This document shows positions 1 to 9,811 of a DNA stretch of 9,811 nt, in pieces. Positions within the stretch are counted from its first letter, which is position 1. Each line of letters begins with the position of its first letter. The notes beneath the pieces are model-generated. The model did no database searches. It saw nothing but the letters and a program-made list of their open reading frames with translations, and had not been told where the DNA came from. The DNA is from Verrucomicrobiia bacterium. Its GTDB lineage: Bacteria > Verrucomicrobiota > Verrucomicrobiae > Limisphaerales > UBA11358. The DNA is taken from contig JASHZU010000175.1 in the NCBI GenBank assembly GCA_030042375.1, forward strand, positions 1-9,811. Direction: 5' to 3'. Both the position numbers and the translations under genes were made by a program.

Positions 1-31
1 TGGAGATAAGCGGGCACATATCTCAGGATAA

Positions 32-373
32 TTATTTTGATATGAACGATACATTGAAGGCCCCGAAGGCCGCGATTAAACAAAGGAGAACCAGGTTAAT
101 TCCCCAAATGATGCACGATGCGAGAAGGCAAAGCAGGATGCGTTTGAGCCCAGACCATTCCAAATGCCATGCGCTGTGGTAAAGGAGGATGAGCGTAAAG
201 CCCATTGGAACCAGGGTAAGCAGCGGAGCCAGCAACCATTCGTCCCACGGTGTGGAGAGTACGCGAGCCATCGGCCTTGTCACCAAAAAGAGGATGAGCA
301 GGCACAGTAAACTCGAAATGGCGGCACTTAAAACGGCGAATGTGTTTTCCTGCGGATCATCATTATTGGCCAT
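32..373 (-). CDS. Small multi-pass membrane protein, function unknown
   Basis: A 113-residue protein that I do not recognise. After a short polar N-terminus (Asn/Asp-rich, residues 3-9) it has three strongly hydrophobic stretches, at about residues 13-33, 46-66 and 77-107. These would make three or four membrane helices, joined by short basic or Trp-containing loops such as the segment around residues 67-78. It lies 50 bp downstream of another small membrane protein on the same strand (424-648), so the two could be co-transcribed. The start ATG at 373 gives a sensible polar N-terminus, but I see no strong Shine-Dalgarno sequence. Hydrophobic ORFs of this size can arise by chance, and the support here is the regular helix-loop pattern. 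No catalytic motif is visible. Confidence 0.55.
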   Translation of the reverse strand: MANNDDPQENTFAVLSAAISSLLCLLILFLVTRPMARVLSTPWDEWLLAPLLTLVPMGFTLILLYHSAWHLEWSGLKRILLCLLASCIIWGINLVLLCLIAAFGAFNVSFISK

Positions 374-423
374 AGCGTTTTTCAGTTCACACTATAGACA
401 CCGCCGCCGTTATATTTGTATGT

Positions 424-648
424 CTACGGAGACAGTTTTCGCTGCTGCCACCAGCGTCTGGCTGCGACCAGCGCCCAAATCGCTTCCACCAAACCAAAAG
501 GCCACGCTCCCTGCAAAAATCCGTAGATGGAGCCCAGGGCACAAGCTCCGGCAAAGGCCAGGATGAACCACGGACTGCGGTTCTCCAGCGCATAAAATAC
601 CAGCATCGCCGTTACCGCAAACAGACCAAAAAGAGTCAGGCCATTCAT
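424..648 (-). CDS. Small conserved-looking membrane protein, function unknown
   Basis: A 74-residue protein with three predicted membrane helices (about residues 3-20, 26-45 and 48-63) and a basic, Trp-rich cytoplasmic tail (RRWWQQRK). The middle region, rich in Gly, Ala, Phe and Trp and containing a YGFLQGAWPFG stretch, resembles a small integral membrane protein that I have seen annotated only as hypothetical in several bacterial phyla. No enzymatic motif is present. It is the first gene of a possible two-gene minus-strand unit with the membrane protein at 32-373. It diverges from the cysteine-cluster gene at 746 across a 97-bp region. Overlapping readings in other frames here look like shadows. 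Membrane placement is well supported by the sequence; function is not. Confidence 0.68.
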   Translation of the reverse strand: MNGLTLFGLFAVTAMLVFYALENRSPWFILAFAGACALGSIYGFLQGAWPFGLVEAIWALVAARRWWQQRKLSP

Positions 649-697
649 CCATTCAGCATAGGGCGGGCTGACTCAAATAGATATACTTAATCCATGC

Positions 698-714
698 TGT
701 AACACTTGTAACAC
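698..714. promoter_or_regulatory. 8-bp direct repeat in a divergent promoter region
   Basis: TGTAACAC occurs twice with a 9-bp period (698-705 and 707-714), between the divergent genes starting at 648 (minus) and 746 (plus). The second copy overlaps a weak -35-like TTGTAA at 706-711, which is followed 16 bp later by TATGCT at 728-733. A transcript from that promoter would have almost no leader before the ATG at 746. Phased direct repeats in such a place suggest an operator half-site pair, but nothing identifies the regulator. Confidence 0.3.
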
Positions 715-745
715 CTTTTATGATGTATATGCTTTTGCGTCCTAA

Positions 746-1246
746 ATGAACACCGTTGACCAACTCTGTCCCAACTGCGGCCTATGCTGCGATGGCACAC
801 TCTTCGCTGACGTGGAATTGCGGGCGGGCGACGACGCAAAACGGCTGGCGAGGCTGGGGCTATCGCTCAAGAAAAAAGGGCGGGTGAAGATTGCCTTCGC
901 GCAGCCGTGCGCCTGCTTTGATGGCAAGCTCTGCAAAATTTACAATGAACGTCCGAAACGTTGCCGTCTATTCGAGTGCGGTTTGCTGAAGAAGGTTAGC
1001 GCCGGGGAAATGACCGCGCGTGCAGCATTGAAGAAAATTTCCAGGGCAAAAGAATTGAGAGGGAAGGTGAGCGAACTGCTACAATCTTTCGATACGGATG
1101 ATGAGAGTGCGGCGTTATCGGAACGCTATGCCACGGCAATGAATGCGCCGGTAGATCTAGCAGGGGGCAATACAGATCGGCATGGGGAATTGATGCGCGT
1201 CTATCGCGATTTGATGGAAACCCTACAACGCGATTTTCTGCGTTAG
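746..1246 (+). CDS. YkgJ-family cysteine-cluster protein
   Basis: A 166-residue soluble protein. The N-terminus has the family hallmark C-x2-C-G-x-C-C (Cys8, Cys11, Cys14, Cys15), followed by Cys55-x-Cys57, Cys63 in a CKIY context, and Cys73-x4-Cys78 after an ERPKRCR segment. This is the standard layout of the YkgJ/UPF0153 'zinc- or iron-chelating' domain, which occupies roughly residues 5-85. The rest is a charged, helical tail of no known fold. Family members are thought to bind a metal through the cysteine cluster, but their cellular role is generally unknown. The start ATG at 746 places the cluster right at the N-terminus, as is normal. The stop codon (1244-1246) interlocks with the stop of the convergent gene on the other strand, with four bases shared. 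No partner gene that would define a substrate is adjacent. Confidence 0.9.
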   Translation: MNTVDQLCPNCGLCCDGTLFADVELRAGDDAKRLARLGLSLKKKGRVKIAFAQPCACFDGKLCKIYNERPKRCRLFECGLLKKVSAGEMTARAALKKISRAKELRGKVSELLQSFDTDDESAALSERYATAMNAPVDLAGGNTDRHGELMRVYRDLMETLQRDFLR

Positions 1247-3246
1247 TGATTCACGGCTTGGGCCTGCAGCGAGAGGCGTTCTTCGAACAGGTGCGGCATG
1301 CCGGCGGGATTTTCGAAACCGTGCTTCACGCCTTTGGCGCTGGCCGCGAAATCCCGATAGAGCGTGATGGCCACGTGTTCGTTGCGGCGGATGCAGTCCT
1401 TGATTGCTTCGTAATCTTTTTCCGCATGGATGAGCGTCTTCCACGAATAGATATGCTTGGGCTTGTGGAAATCGCTATTAGCAATGAACGGCAGCCGCTT
1501 GAGACCGATGTCGTTGAAGATATTATTCCGGTTGGCGATTTCCCACGCGTCGATCAGCGGCGCGAACTTCTCCTGATTTTCCCAGAGGTAAAGCGTGTTC
1601 TTGCCCCATTCGCTTTTCATGATGTGCGGGTGCGAGGCAACGGCTAGCGCGCCCTGTTCATGGATTTTTTCAATGATTTCAGGAATCTCCAATCCGCAAT
1701 CAATCGGCGACTTCAAATCAATGCCGAGCAGGTGCGCCGAGGTTTTGCGGCTGTAGCCGTCCTTGTTGAACTCAATGCCCGTCATGACGAGCATCTTGTA
1801 ACGGCGCCAGGCGCGCTGGCGTTCCTTTTCAATGACGGAAAAATATTCGGCGACCTGTTCCTGGCCGAGCGTGCAATTGGCCAGCTCAGCCAGTTTGCCA
1901 AGAAGGCGTTTAGGATCGGCCAAATGGTCAGTGATGCAGATGCAATCAAACCCGCGCTCGCCATAAAAATCAATGATCTCCGGCACGCTGAGCTTGCCGT
2001 CGGAGTAATTCGTGTGAATATGAAAATCGCACAGGAGCATTTGTGCGGAACTGGCAGCAGGGGCGCTGTTGGCCGGTTGCTGGTTGCGCATCACCCGCTC
2101 GGGCGTGCTGTCAAACAGCTTTACCGCTTTTCCCCCGGGAAACCCCGATTCCGACTCGTCCAAAACGAGTTCGGCGATCTTCAAAGCGGCGTCAGGACGG
2201 CTGACTTTCTTCAAATTTTTCTTCCACTCGTTCCAAAGCGCGGCTTTTTTCTCAAAGGCCATTTCAACCGCCTCGGCCACTTCTTTGTTCTTTTCCACGA
2301 CAGCGCCGATGTTCGCCTTTTCGATCAACTCGGCATTGCCTTCCTCCTGGCCGGGGATGACCTGGTTGATAATCATCGGGCAGCGCGCCGCGATGGCTTC
2401 CTGTACGATCGCGCCGCCGGCTTTGCCGATGATGAGATGGTGCGACATGAGCAGCTCAGGCATTTGGTTCGTCCAGCCGAGGACCTTGACCCGATGTTCC
2501 ATGTCGCGCGTGCGTTCGATGAGCTTGGCGCGCAGTTCCGGATCGCGCCCGGCAGTGATAGTCAGGTGTACGTCATCGATTTCGAGCAGGCGGTCAATCG
2601 CTTTGCCGGCTTTCTTTTTCCCGGTGTTGATGACGTAAAGGATGCGGCGCGGTTCATCGCCGATGGGCTGGGGAAGATCATTCTTATTTTCTGTGAAGAT
2701 GGGGCTCACGGGAAAGCCCAGAACTTTGATTTGGCTTTCTAGCACGCCGTTTTTCATCAAAACCTCAGCCGTCGCGTCATTGGCCACGCAGAAGTAATCA
2801 GCCGGCGCGCGGAACCAGGCGGAATTAATGGTGATGGAATCGGTGACGACGGTGATGAAACGAAACGGCCGTTCGTGATGATTGGCGTAAATTTTTTTGA
2901 CGACGTGGCCGTAAACAGGGTAGGTGGAAACAACGCAGTCAGGCTGGCTCTCGCCGAGGATTTTTTCCAGCGTATTCTGCATGCGGGTAAAACTGCCGAG
3001 CTGTTTTTCGACGAAGGGATTCTCGAGCATTGAGTAGAAATGCCCCCACAATTTCGGCGCGTAAGCGACCATGCCGAGGTAGGTTTTGCGCGCGAGGGTA
3101 TTGAAGGCGCCATAGCTGTCGGCAAACAGGTCGACAGTTTCGGCGCGCGCGTCCTCATCAGCCAGCTCAATGGCGTCGCGCAGGGCGCGAGCGGCTGCAT
3201 TATGGCCATCTCCGAAACCGGCGGTCAGAATGAGGATTTTTTTCAT
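1243..3246 (-). CDS. Fusion of MGDG-synthase-like glycosyltransferase and PHP-domain phosphoesterase
   Basis: A 667-residue two-domain protein. Residues 1 to about 370 match the monogalactosyldiacylglycerol synthase / processive diacylglycerol glycosyltransferase fold (GT28-like). They show an N-terminal ILTAGFGDGHN loop with His15, an MGDG_synth region with conserved Tyr/Phe/Trp, a nucleotide-sugar-binding GKAGG at 274-278 and PGQEEGN at 298-304. Such enzymes transfer a sugar from a UDP-sugar to a membrane lipid. A Ser/Ala/Pro-rich linker (about 371-401) leads to a PHP domain (403 to about 640) with the metal-site motifs HIHTNYSDG (His409, His411), ITDH (438-441), SHPH (538-541) and NSDFH (590-594). 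PHP domains are metal-dependent phosphoesterases. The two halves form one uninterrupted ORF, so fusion is seen directly. A role in making or recycling a glycolipid or phosphorylated sugar is inference. The start at 3246 gives the canonical short MKKILIL N-terminus; no strong Shine-Dalgarno sequence precedes it. The gene is transcribed divergently from the gene at 3497. Confidence 0.85.
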   Translation of the reverse strand: MKKILILTAGFGDGHNAAARALRDAIELADEDARAETVDLFADSYGAFNTLARKTYLGMVAYAPKLWGHFYSMLENPFVEKQLGSFTRMQNTLEKILGESQPDCVVSTYPVYGHVVKKIYANHHERPFRFITVVTDSITINSAWFRAPADYFCVANDATAEVLMKNGVLESQIKVLGFPVSPIFTENKNDLPQPIGDEPRRILYVINTGKKKAGKAIDRLLEIDDVHLTITAGRDPELRAKLIERTRDMEHRVKVLGWTNQMPELLMSHHLIIGKAGGAIVQEAIAARCPMIINQVIPGQEEGNAELIEKANIGAVVEKNKEVAEAVEMAFEKKAALWNEWKKNLKKVSRPDAALKIAELVLDESESGFPGGKAVKLFDSTPERVMRNQQPANSAPAASSAQMLLCDFHIHTNYSDGKLSVPEIIDFYGERGFDCICITDHLADPKRLLGKLAELANCTLGQEQVAEYFSVIEKERQRAWRRYKMLVMTGIEFNKDGYSRKTSAHLLGIDLKSPIDCGLEIPEIIEKIHEQGALAVASHPHIMKSEWGKNTLYLWENQEKFAPLIDAWEIANRNNIFNDIGLKRLPFIANSDFHKPKHIYSWKTLIHAEKDYEAIKDCIRRNEHVAITLYRDFAASAKGVKHGFENPAGMPHLFEERLSLQAQAVNH

Positions 3247-3318
3247 AGTTTTTGGCGTAAAAGAGCAAACAATTGCCTAATTAACTATCTTTAATGTTTG
3301 TTACAACTATGTGACAGA

Positions 3319-3363
3319 AATGTGAAAATCTATTCACATTTTTATTCACAGGGGTGTGAATAA
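3319..3363. promoter_or_regulatory. Two tandem TGTGA/TCACA dyads in a divergent intergenic region
   Basis: Two perfect inverted repeats lie back to back. The first has 8-bp arms AATGTGAA (3319-3326) and TTCACATT (3333-3340) around 6 bp. The second has 9-bp arms TTATTCACA (3342-3350) and TGTGAATAA (3355-3363) around GGGG. A further TGTGA sits at 3310-3314. The region is AT-rich and lies 73-117 bp upstream of the glycosyltransferase-PHP gene and 134-178 bp upstream of the gene at 3497. The half-site resembles a CRP/FNR-family half-site, but the spacing in the first dyad (TGTGA-N8-TCACA) is not the usual N6. Operator function is inference, and RNA hairpins are an alternative. Confidence 0.5.
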
Positions 3364-3447
3364 CTTTGGGAAAGGGAGGGCGATGTACCCGAAGCGATGA
3401 ACTTGAAAGGAGCCTATACCAAAAGCATGAGCGTTGCAATAAAACGC

Positions 3448-3476
3448 TTTACAGTTTTTGAAAAGAGGCGTAAGGT
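3448..3476 (+). promoter_or_regulatory. Weak sigma-70-like promoter candidate
   Basis: TTTACA (3448-3453, five of six consensus bases) is separated by 17 bp from TAAGGT (3471-3476, three of six). The spacing would place a transcript start about 15 bp before the ATG at 3497. The -10 match is poor and other AT-rich stretches upstream could serve equally well. Confidence 0.25.
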
Positions 3477-3496
3477 GCGGACAGATAACAATCTTT

Positions 3497-3940
3497 ATGC
3501 GAAATGCCCTCTCACTTCTTGCGTTGTTCGTTACGGTAGCGGTCTTCACCTCCGGTTGCGCCGGTCCCGAGGAAAAGCTCGGGCGTGGTATCAGTAACAC
3601 TGCCGAAGTGGTGCGCCTGGGCCAGCTGCGGTCTTCCGTGGAACAAACCACAGTGTGGGACGGGCCGGCCGCAGGGGTCACGACGGGCGTCGTTCAGGGC
3701 TTTGACAAATCAGTGCAGCGTACCCTTTTGGGCGTTTACGAAGTCGTCACGTTCCCGTTCCCGCCCTATCATCCCATCTTCACGAAATATATTCCTGCCA
3801 GTCCGGTTTATCCGGACAATTACAAGCCCGGCCTGCCTGACGATCCGTTGTACCACACGGATGTATACCTTGGCTTCAGCGGCGGCGATGTCGCAGGCTT
3901 CGTTCCGGGCAGCCGGTTTCAGGTGTTTAATACCCAATAA
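3497..3940 (+). CDS. Putative exosortase-associated lipoprotein, TIGR04073-like
   Basis: Translated from the ATG at 3497 this is a 147-residue exported protein. Residues 1-20 form a signal peptide (Arg2, then a Leu/Val/Ala/Phe core) ending at Thr-Ser-Gly-Cys21, a slightly unusual lipobox that suggests lipidation at Cys21. I preferred 3497 over an in-frame ATG at 3458 because the longer start would put a polar, charged extension ahead of the signal peptide. The mature part carries the KLGRG...N start, the G-x3-G-rich middle around VTTGVVQGFDKSV, and the GVYEVVTFPFP motif. It ends in a Pro/Tyr-rich tail. This pattern matches my recollection of TIGR04073, small proteins in Verrucomicrobia and Lentisphaerae whose genomes carry exosortase/PEP-CTERM systems. 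Their molecular function is unknown. No exosortase or PEP-CTERM protein is visible in the window. The gene sits 136 bp upstream of metH, and a hairpin with a T-run lies between them. Confidence 0.75.
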   Translation: MRNALSLLALFVTVAVFTSGCAGPEEKLGRGISNTAEVVRLGQLRSSVEQTTVWDGPAAGVTTGVVQGFDKSVQRTLLGVYEVVTFPFPPYHPIFTKYIPASPVYPDNYKPGLPDDPLYHTDVYLGFSGGDVAGFVPGSRFQVFNTQ

Positions 3941-3989
3941 AACGGGCCAGTTTACCTAAAGTAGCAATAGGTGAGGGTTTAAGCAATTT

Positions 3990-4022
3990 AACGTATCATC
4001 ATATCCAGATACGTTGATTTTT
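3990..4022 (+). terminator. Hairpin followed by T-run, candidate terminator
   Basis: An 8-bp perfect stem AACGTATC (3990-3997) / GATACGTT (4008-4015) encloses a 10-base loop and is followed by GA and five T residues (4018-4022), then AATTT. It lies 50 bp after the stop of the upstream gene and 55 bp before the metH start. That placement suits termination of the upstream transcript. The stem is AT-rich and therefore weak. It could instead be an operator or part of a metH leader. Confidence 0.4.
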
Positions 4023-4076
4023 AATTTGCATCCCGGCCTTTCTTCCGATAGATTCTCCGGCAACGAGATTTAACCA

Positions 4077-8792
<4,716 letters not shown>

Positions 8793-8799
8793 TCCGCCG

Positions 8800-9811
8800 C
8801 TACTGCGACAGCAGATAAAATTCCAGCGGGCTGGCGGGATTGAGGATATTGGTGGAAAGATTGACGTTTCCGTTTCCGTCGAAATTATTCGTCAACACGC
8901 GTACCCATTGGTTCAGCGGCAAAGTGACGTTCGTGCTTTCAAGCAACACATAGGACCCGTTCGCGGCGCCATTGGTGGCGGTGATATTCAGAGTCGCGCC
9001 ATCCAAACTGACGCCAGTGATGTGCGCACTCGGGGGTGTCACGACCAGTTCAAGCGCACCACCAGTCATTTGAAGCGCGGCCGTCGTGCCACCGGCAATG
9101 CCATTGCCGCTGACGGTGAATGATGATGGCAGTGTCCCGCCGACCGTTCCGACGCCGGCGGCAATGATGATGTAAGTGCCGCCCTCCAAAGCCGGGCCGG
9201 TGTTGTTAATCGTCAACCCCGTGTCGGAAGAGAGCGTCAATGTGCCACCGGCCATGCTTAATGAGGGCGTTCCAGAGGCATACTTCAATGACAACGCGCC
9301 TGAGCCCGCGCTGACATTGCCATCAATGACCGCCGTTGACGTGCTGTTGCTCAACACCTGGCCTGCGCCAAGCGCAAAAGTCGAAGAAAGGCCTGACACA
9401 TTAAACGTTGCCCCCCCCGCAATAACAATGGCAGGGCTGTCGGCAATTGAAGCGCTTCCGCTCAACGCCAAAGTGCCGCTGCTGATGGTCGTCGGGCCGG
9501 TGTACGTGTTGGCCCCGGTCAAGGTCAGTGTGGCACTGCCGGATTTAGTGAGTCCACCGTCCGGCGCGCTGCCCAGAGTGGAATCATGCAGCAGCGGCGA
9601 GGAAACGGTAATCACAAAGCCGCCGTCATTGATCATTGCGCCGCCCGCCTGGATGGTTGTCGTAAAGACGCTCGGCGAGCTGGCCGGTGACAGGAAGGTG
9701 GCCGAACTTGCCGCCGCCTCCAGCACTCCGCCGTTGAAGTTGAATGCGCCCGTCTGGGCCGTGCCGCTGGCATTGCCCATGGCCTCCTGGTTCATAATGA
9801 GCGTGCCGCCG
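8800..9811 (-). CDS. C-terminal part of a secreted autotransporter-repeat-type surface protein
   Basis: This minus-strand ORF is open to the right edge, so the N-terminus lies outside the window; the visible part is 336 residues. It is rich in Gly, Ser, Thr and Ala and poor in charge, as in beta-helical adhesins. Around 9460-9545 it carries a passenger-associated transport repeat (SATLTLTGANTYTGPTTIS, then SGTLALSG), and similar weaker beta-strand units lie on either side. The last 70 or so residues form a separate module with SYVLLESTN, a WVRVLTNNFDGNGNVN stretch and a terminal FYLLSQ. I recognise this type from many large verrucomicrobial secreted proteins. There is no autotransporter beta-barrel and no PEP-CTERM anchor at the C-terminus, so the export route is not clear from this end. 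A surface or matrix role is inferred. The gene converges on metH with 7 bp between the stops. Confidence 0.8.
   Translation of the reverse strand, partial: GGTLIMNQEAMGNASGTAQTGAFNFNGGVLEAAASSATFLSPASSPSVFTTTIQAGGAMINDGGFVITVSSPLLHDSTLGSAPDGGLTKSGSATLTLTGANTYTGPTTISSGTLALSGSASIADSPAIVIAGGATFNVSGLSSTFALGAGQVLSNSTSTAVIDGNVSAGSGALSLKYASGTPSLSMAGGTLTLSSDTGLTINNTGPALEGGTYIIIAAGVGTVGGTLPSSFTVSGNGIAGGTTAALQMTGGALELVVTPPSAHITGVSLDGATLNITATNGAANGSYVLLESTNVTLPLNQWVRVLTNNFDGNGNVNLSTNILNPASPLEFYLLSQ
9411..9418 (-). repeat. Homopolymer of eight G (coding strand) within the surface-protein gene
   Basis: Eight consecutive C on the plus strand read as eight G in the minus-strand surface-protein gene, within the codons for an Ala-Gly-Gly-Ala segment (VIAGGATFN). 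Length changes in such a tract would shift the frame and truncate the C-terminal module. Poly-G tracts are known phase-variation switches in surface proteins of other bacteria. A single tract seen once is only suggestive, and it is also a typical spot for sequencing error. Confidence 0.45.

Noticed and set aside
1660..2742. Long plus-strand ORF of 360 codons
   Set aside because: It lies entirely opposite the glycosyltransferase-PHP gene, whose motifs are unmistakable, and its product has no recognisable domain. It is an antisense shadow in GC-rich DNA.
3430..3448. Hairpin AGCGTT/AACGCT followed by T-rich sequence
   Set aside because: The stem is only 6 bp, it lies upstream of a start codon with no plus-strand gene before it, and the T-run does not follow directly.
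3941..4076. Cobalamin or SAM riboswitch ahead of metH
   Set aside because: The 136-bp leader is too short for a full cobalamin riboswitch and I could not find its conserved box or a SAM-I-like core. Only one simple hairpin is visible.

Overview
The window looks like chromosomal DNA of a Verrucomicrobia-type bacterium, possibly from a metagenome. Three things point there: a small lipoprotein-like protein of the exosortase-associated TIGR04073 type (3497-3940); a surface protein with a passenger-associated transport repeat and the Gly/Asn/Thr-rich C-terminal module common in that phylum (8800-9811); and a glycosyltransferase-PHP fusion (1243-3246). I see no rRNA, tRNA, CRISPR array or transposase. 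The assignment rests on protein character alone, since no search was possible.

Layout. 1-650: two small membrane proteins on the minus strand, neither of known function. 746-1246: a plus-strand YkgJ-type cysteine-cluster protein whose stop codon interlocks with that of the next gene. 1243-3246: a minus-strand 667-residue fusion of an MGDG-synthase/UDP-glycosyltransferase-like enzyme with a PHP phosphoesterase. 3247-3496: a divergent intergenic region with two tandem dyads built on TGTGA/TCACA. 3497-3940: the TIGR04073-like protein. 3990-4022: a hairpin followed by a T-run. 4077-8792: metH, cobalamin-dependent methionine synthase. 8800-9811: the C-terminal part of a minus-strand surface protein, convergent with metH and running off the right edge.

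The main discovery is in metH. All four MetH modules are present and their diagnostic residues are intact, but the protein is 1571 residues instead of about 1230. The excess is one in-frame block at about 6345-7346 (1002 bp, 334 codons). It sits in the short linker between the cobalamin cap helices and the cobalamin-binding Rossmann domain. The block encodes a zeta-toxin-like P-loop kinase with Walker A, DGT, GR-x-VP and DNTN motifs. Its last 186 bases also carry a 61-codon gene in a different frame (7171-7356), whose codon signature is clearly better than the MetH frame there. This resembles a toxin-type kinase plus small-partner cassette that landed in an essential metabolic gene and kept the host reading frame open. 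Removing the block restores a normal 1237-residue MetH.

The remaining genes do not form an obvious pathway. Lipid or envelope glycosylation (the GT-PHP protein), envelope or exopolymer export (TIGR04073) and surface adhesion (repeat protein) suggest an envelope-related neighbourhood around a housekeeping metH.
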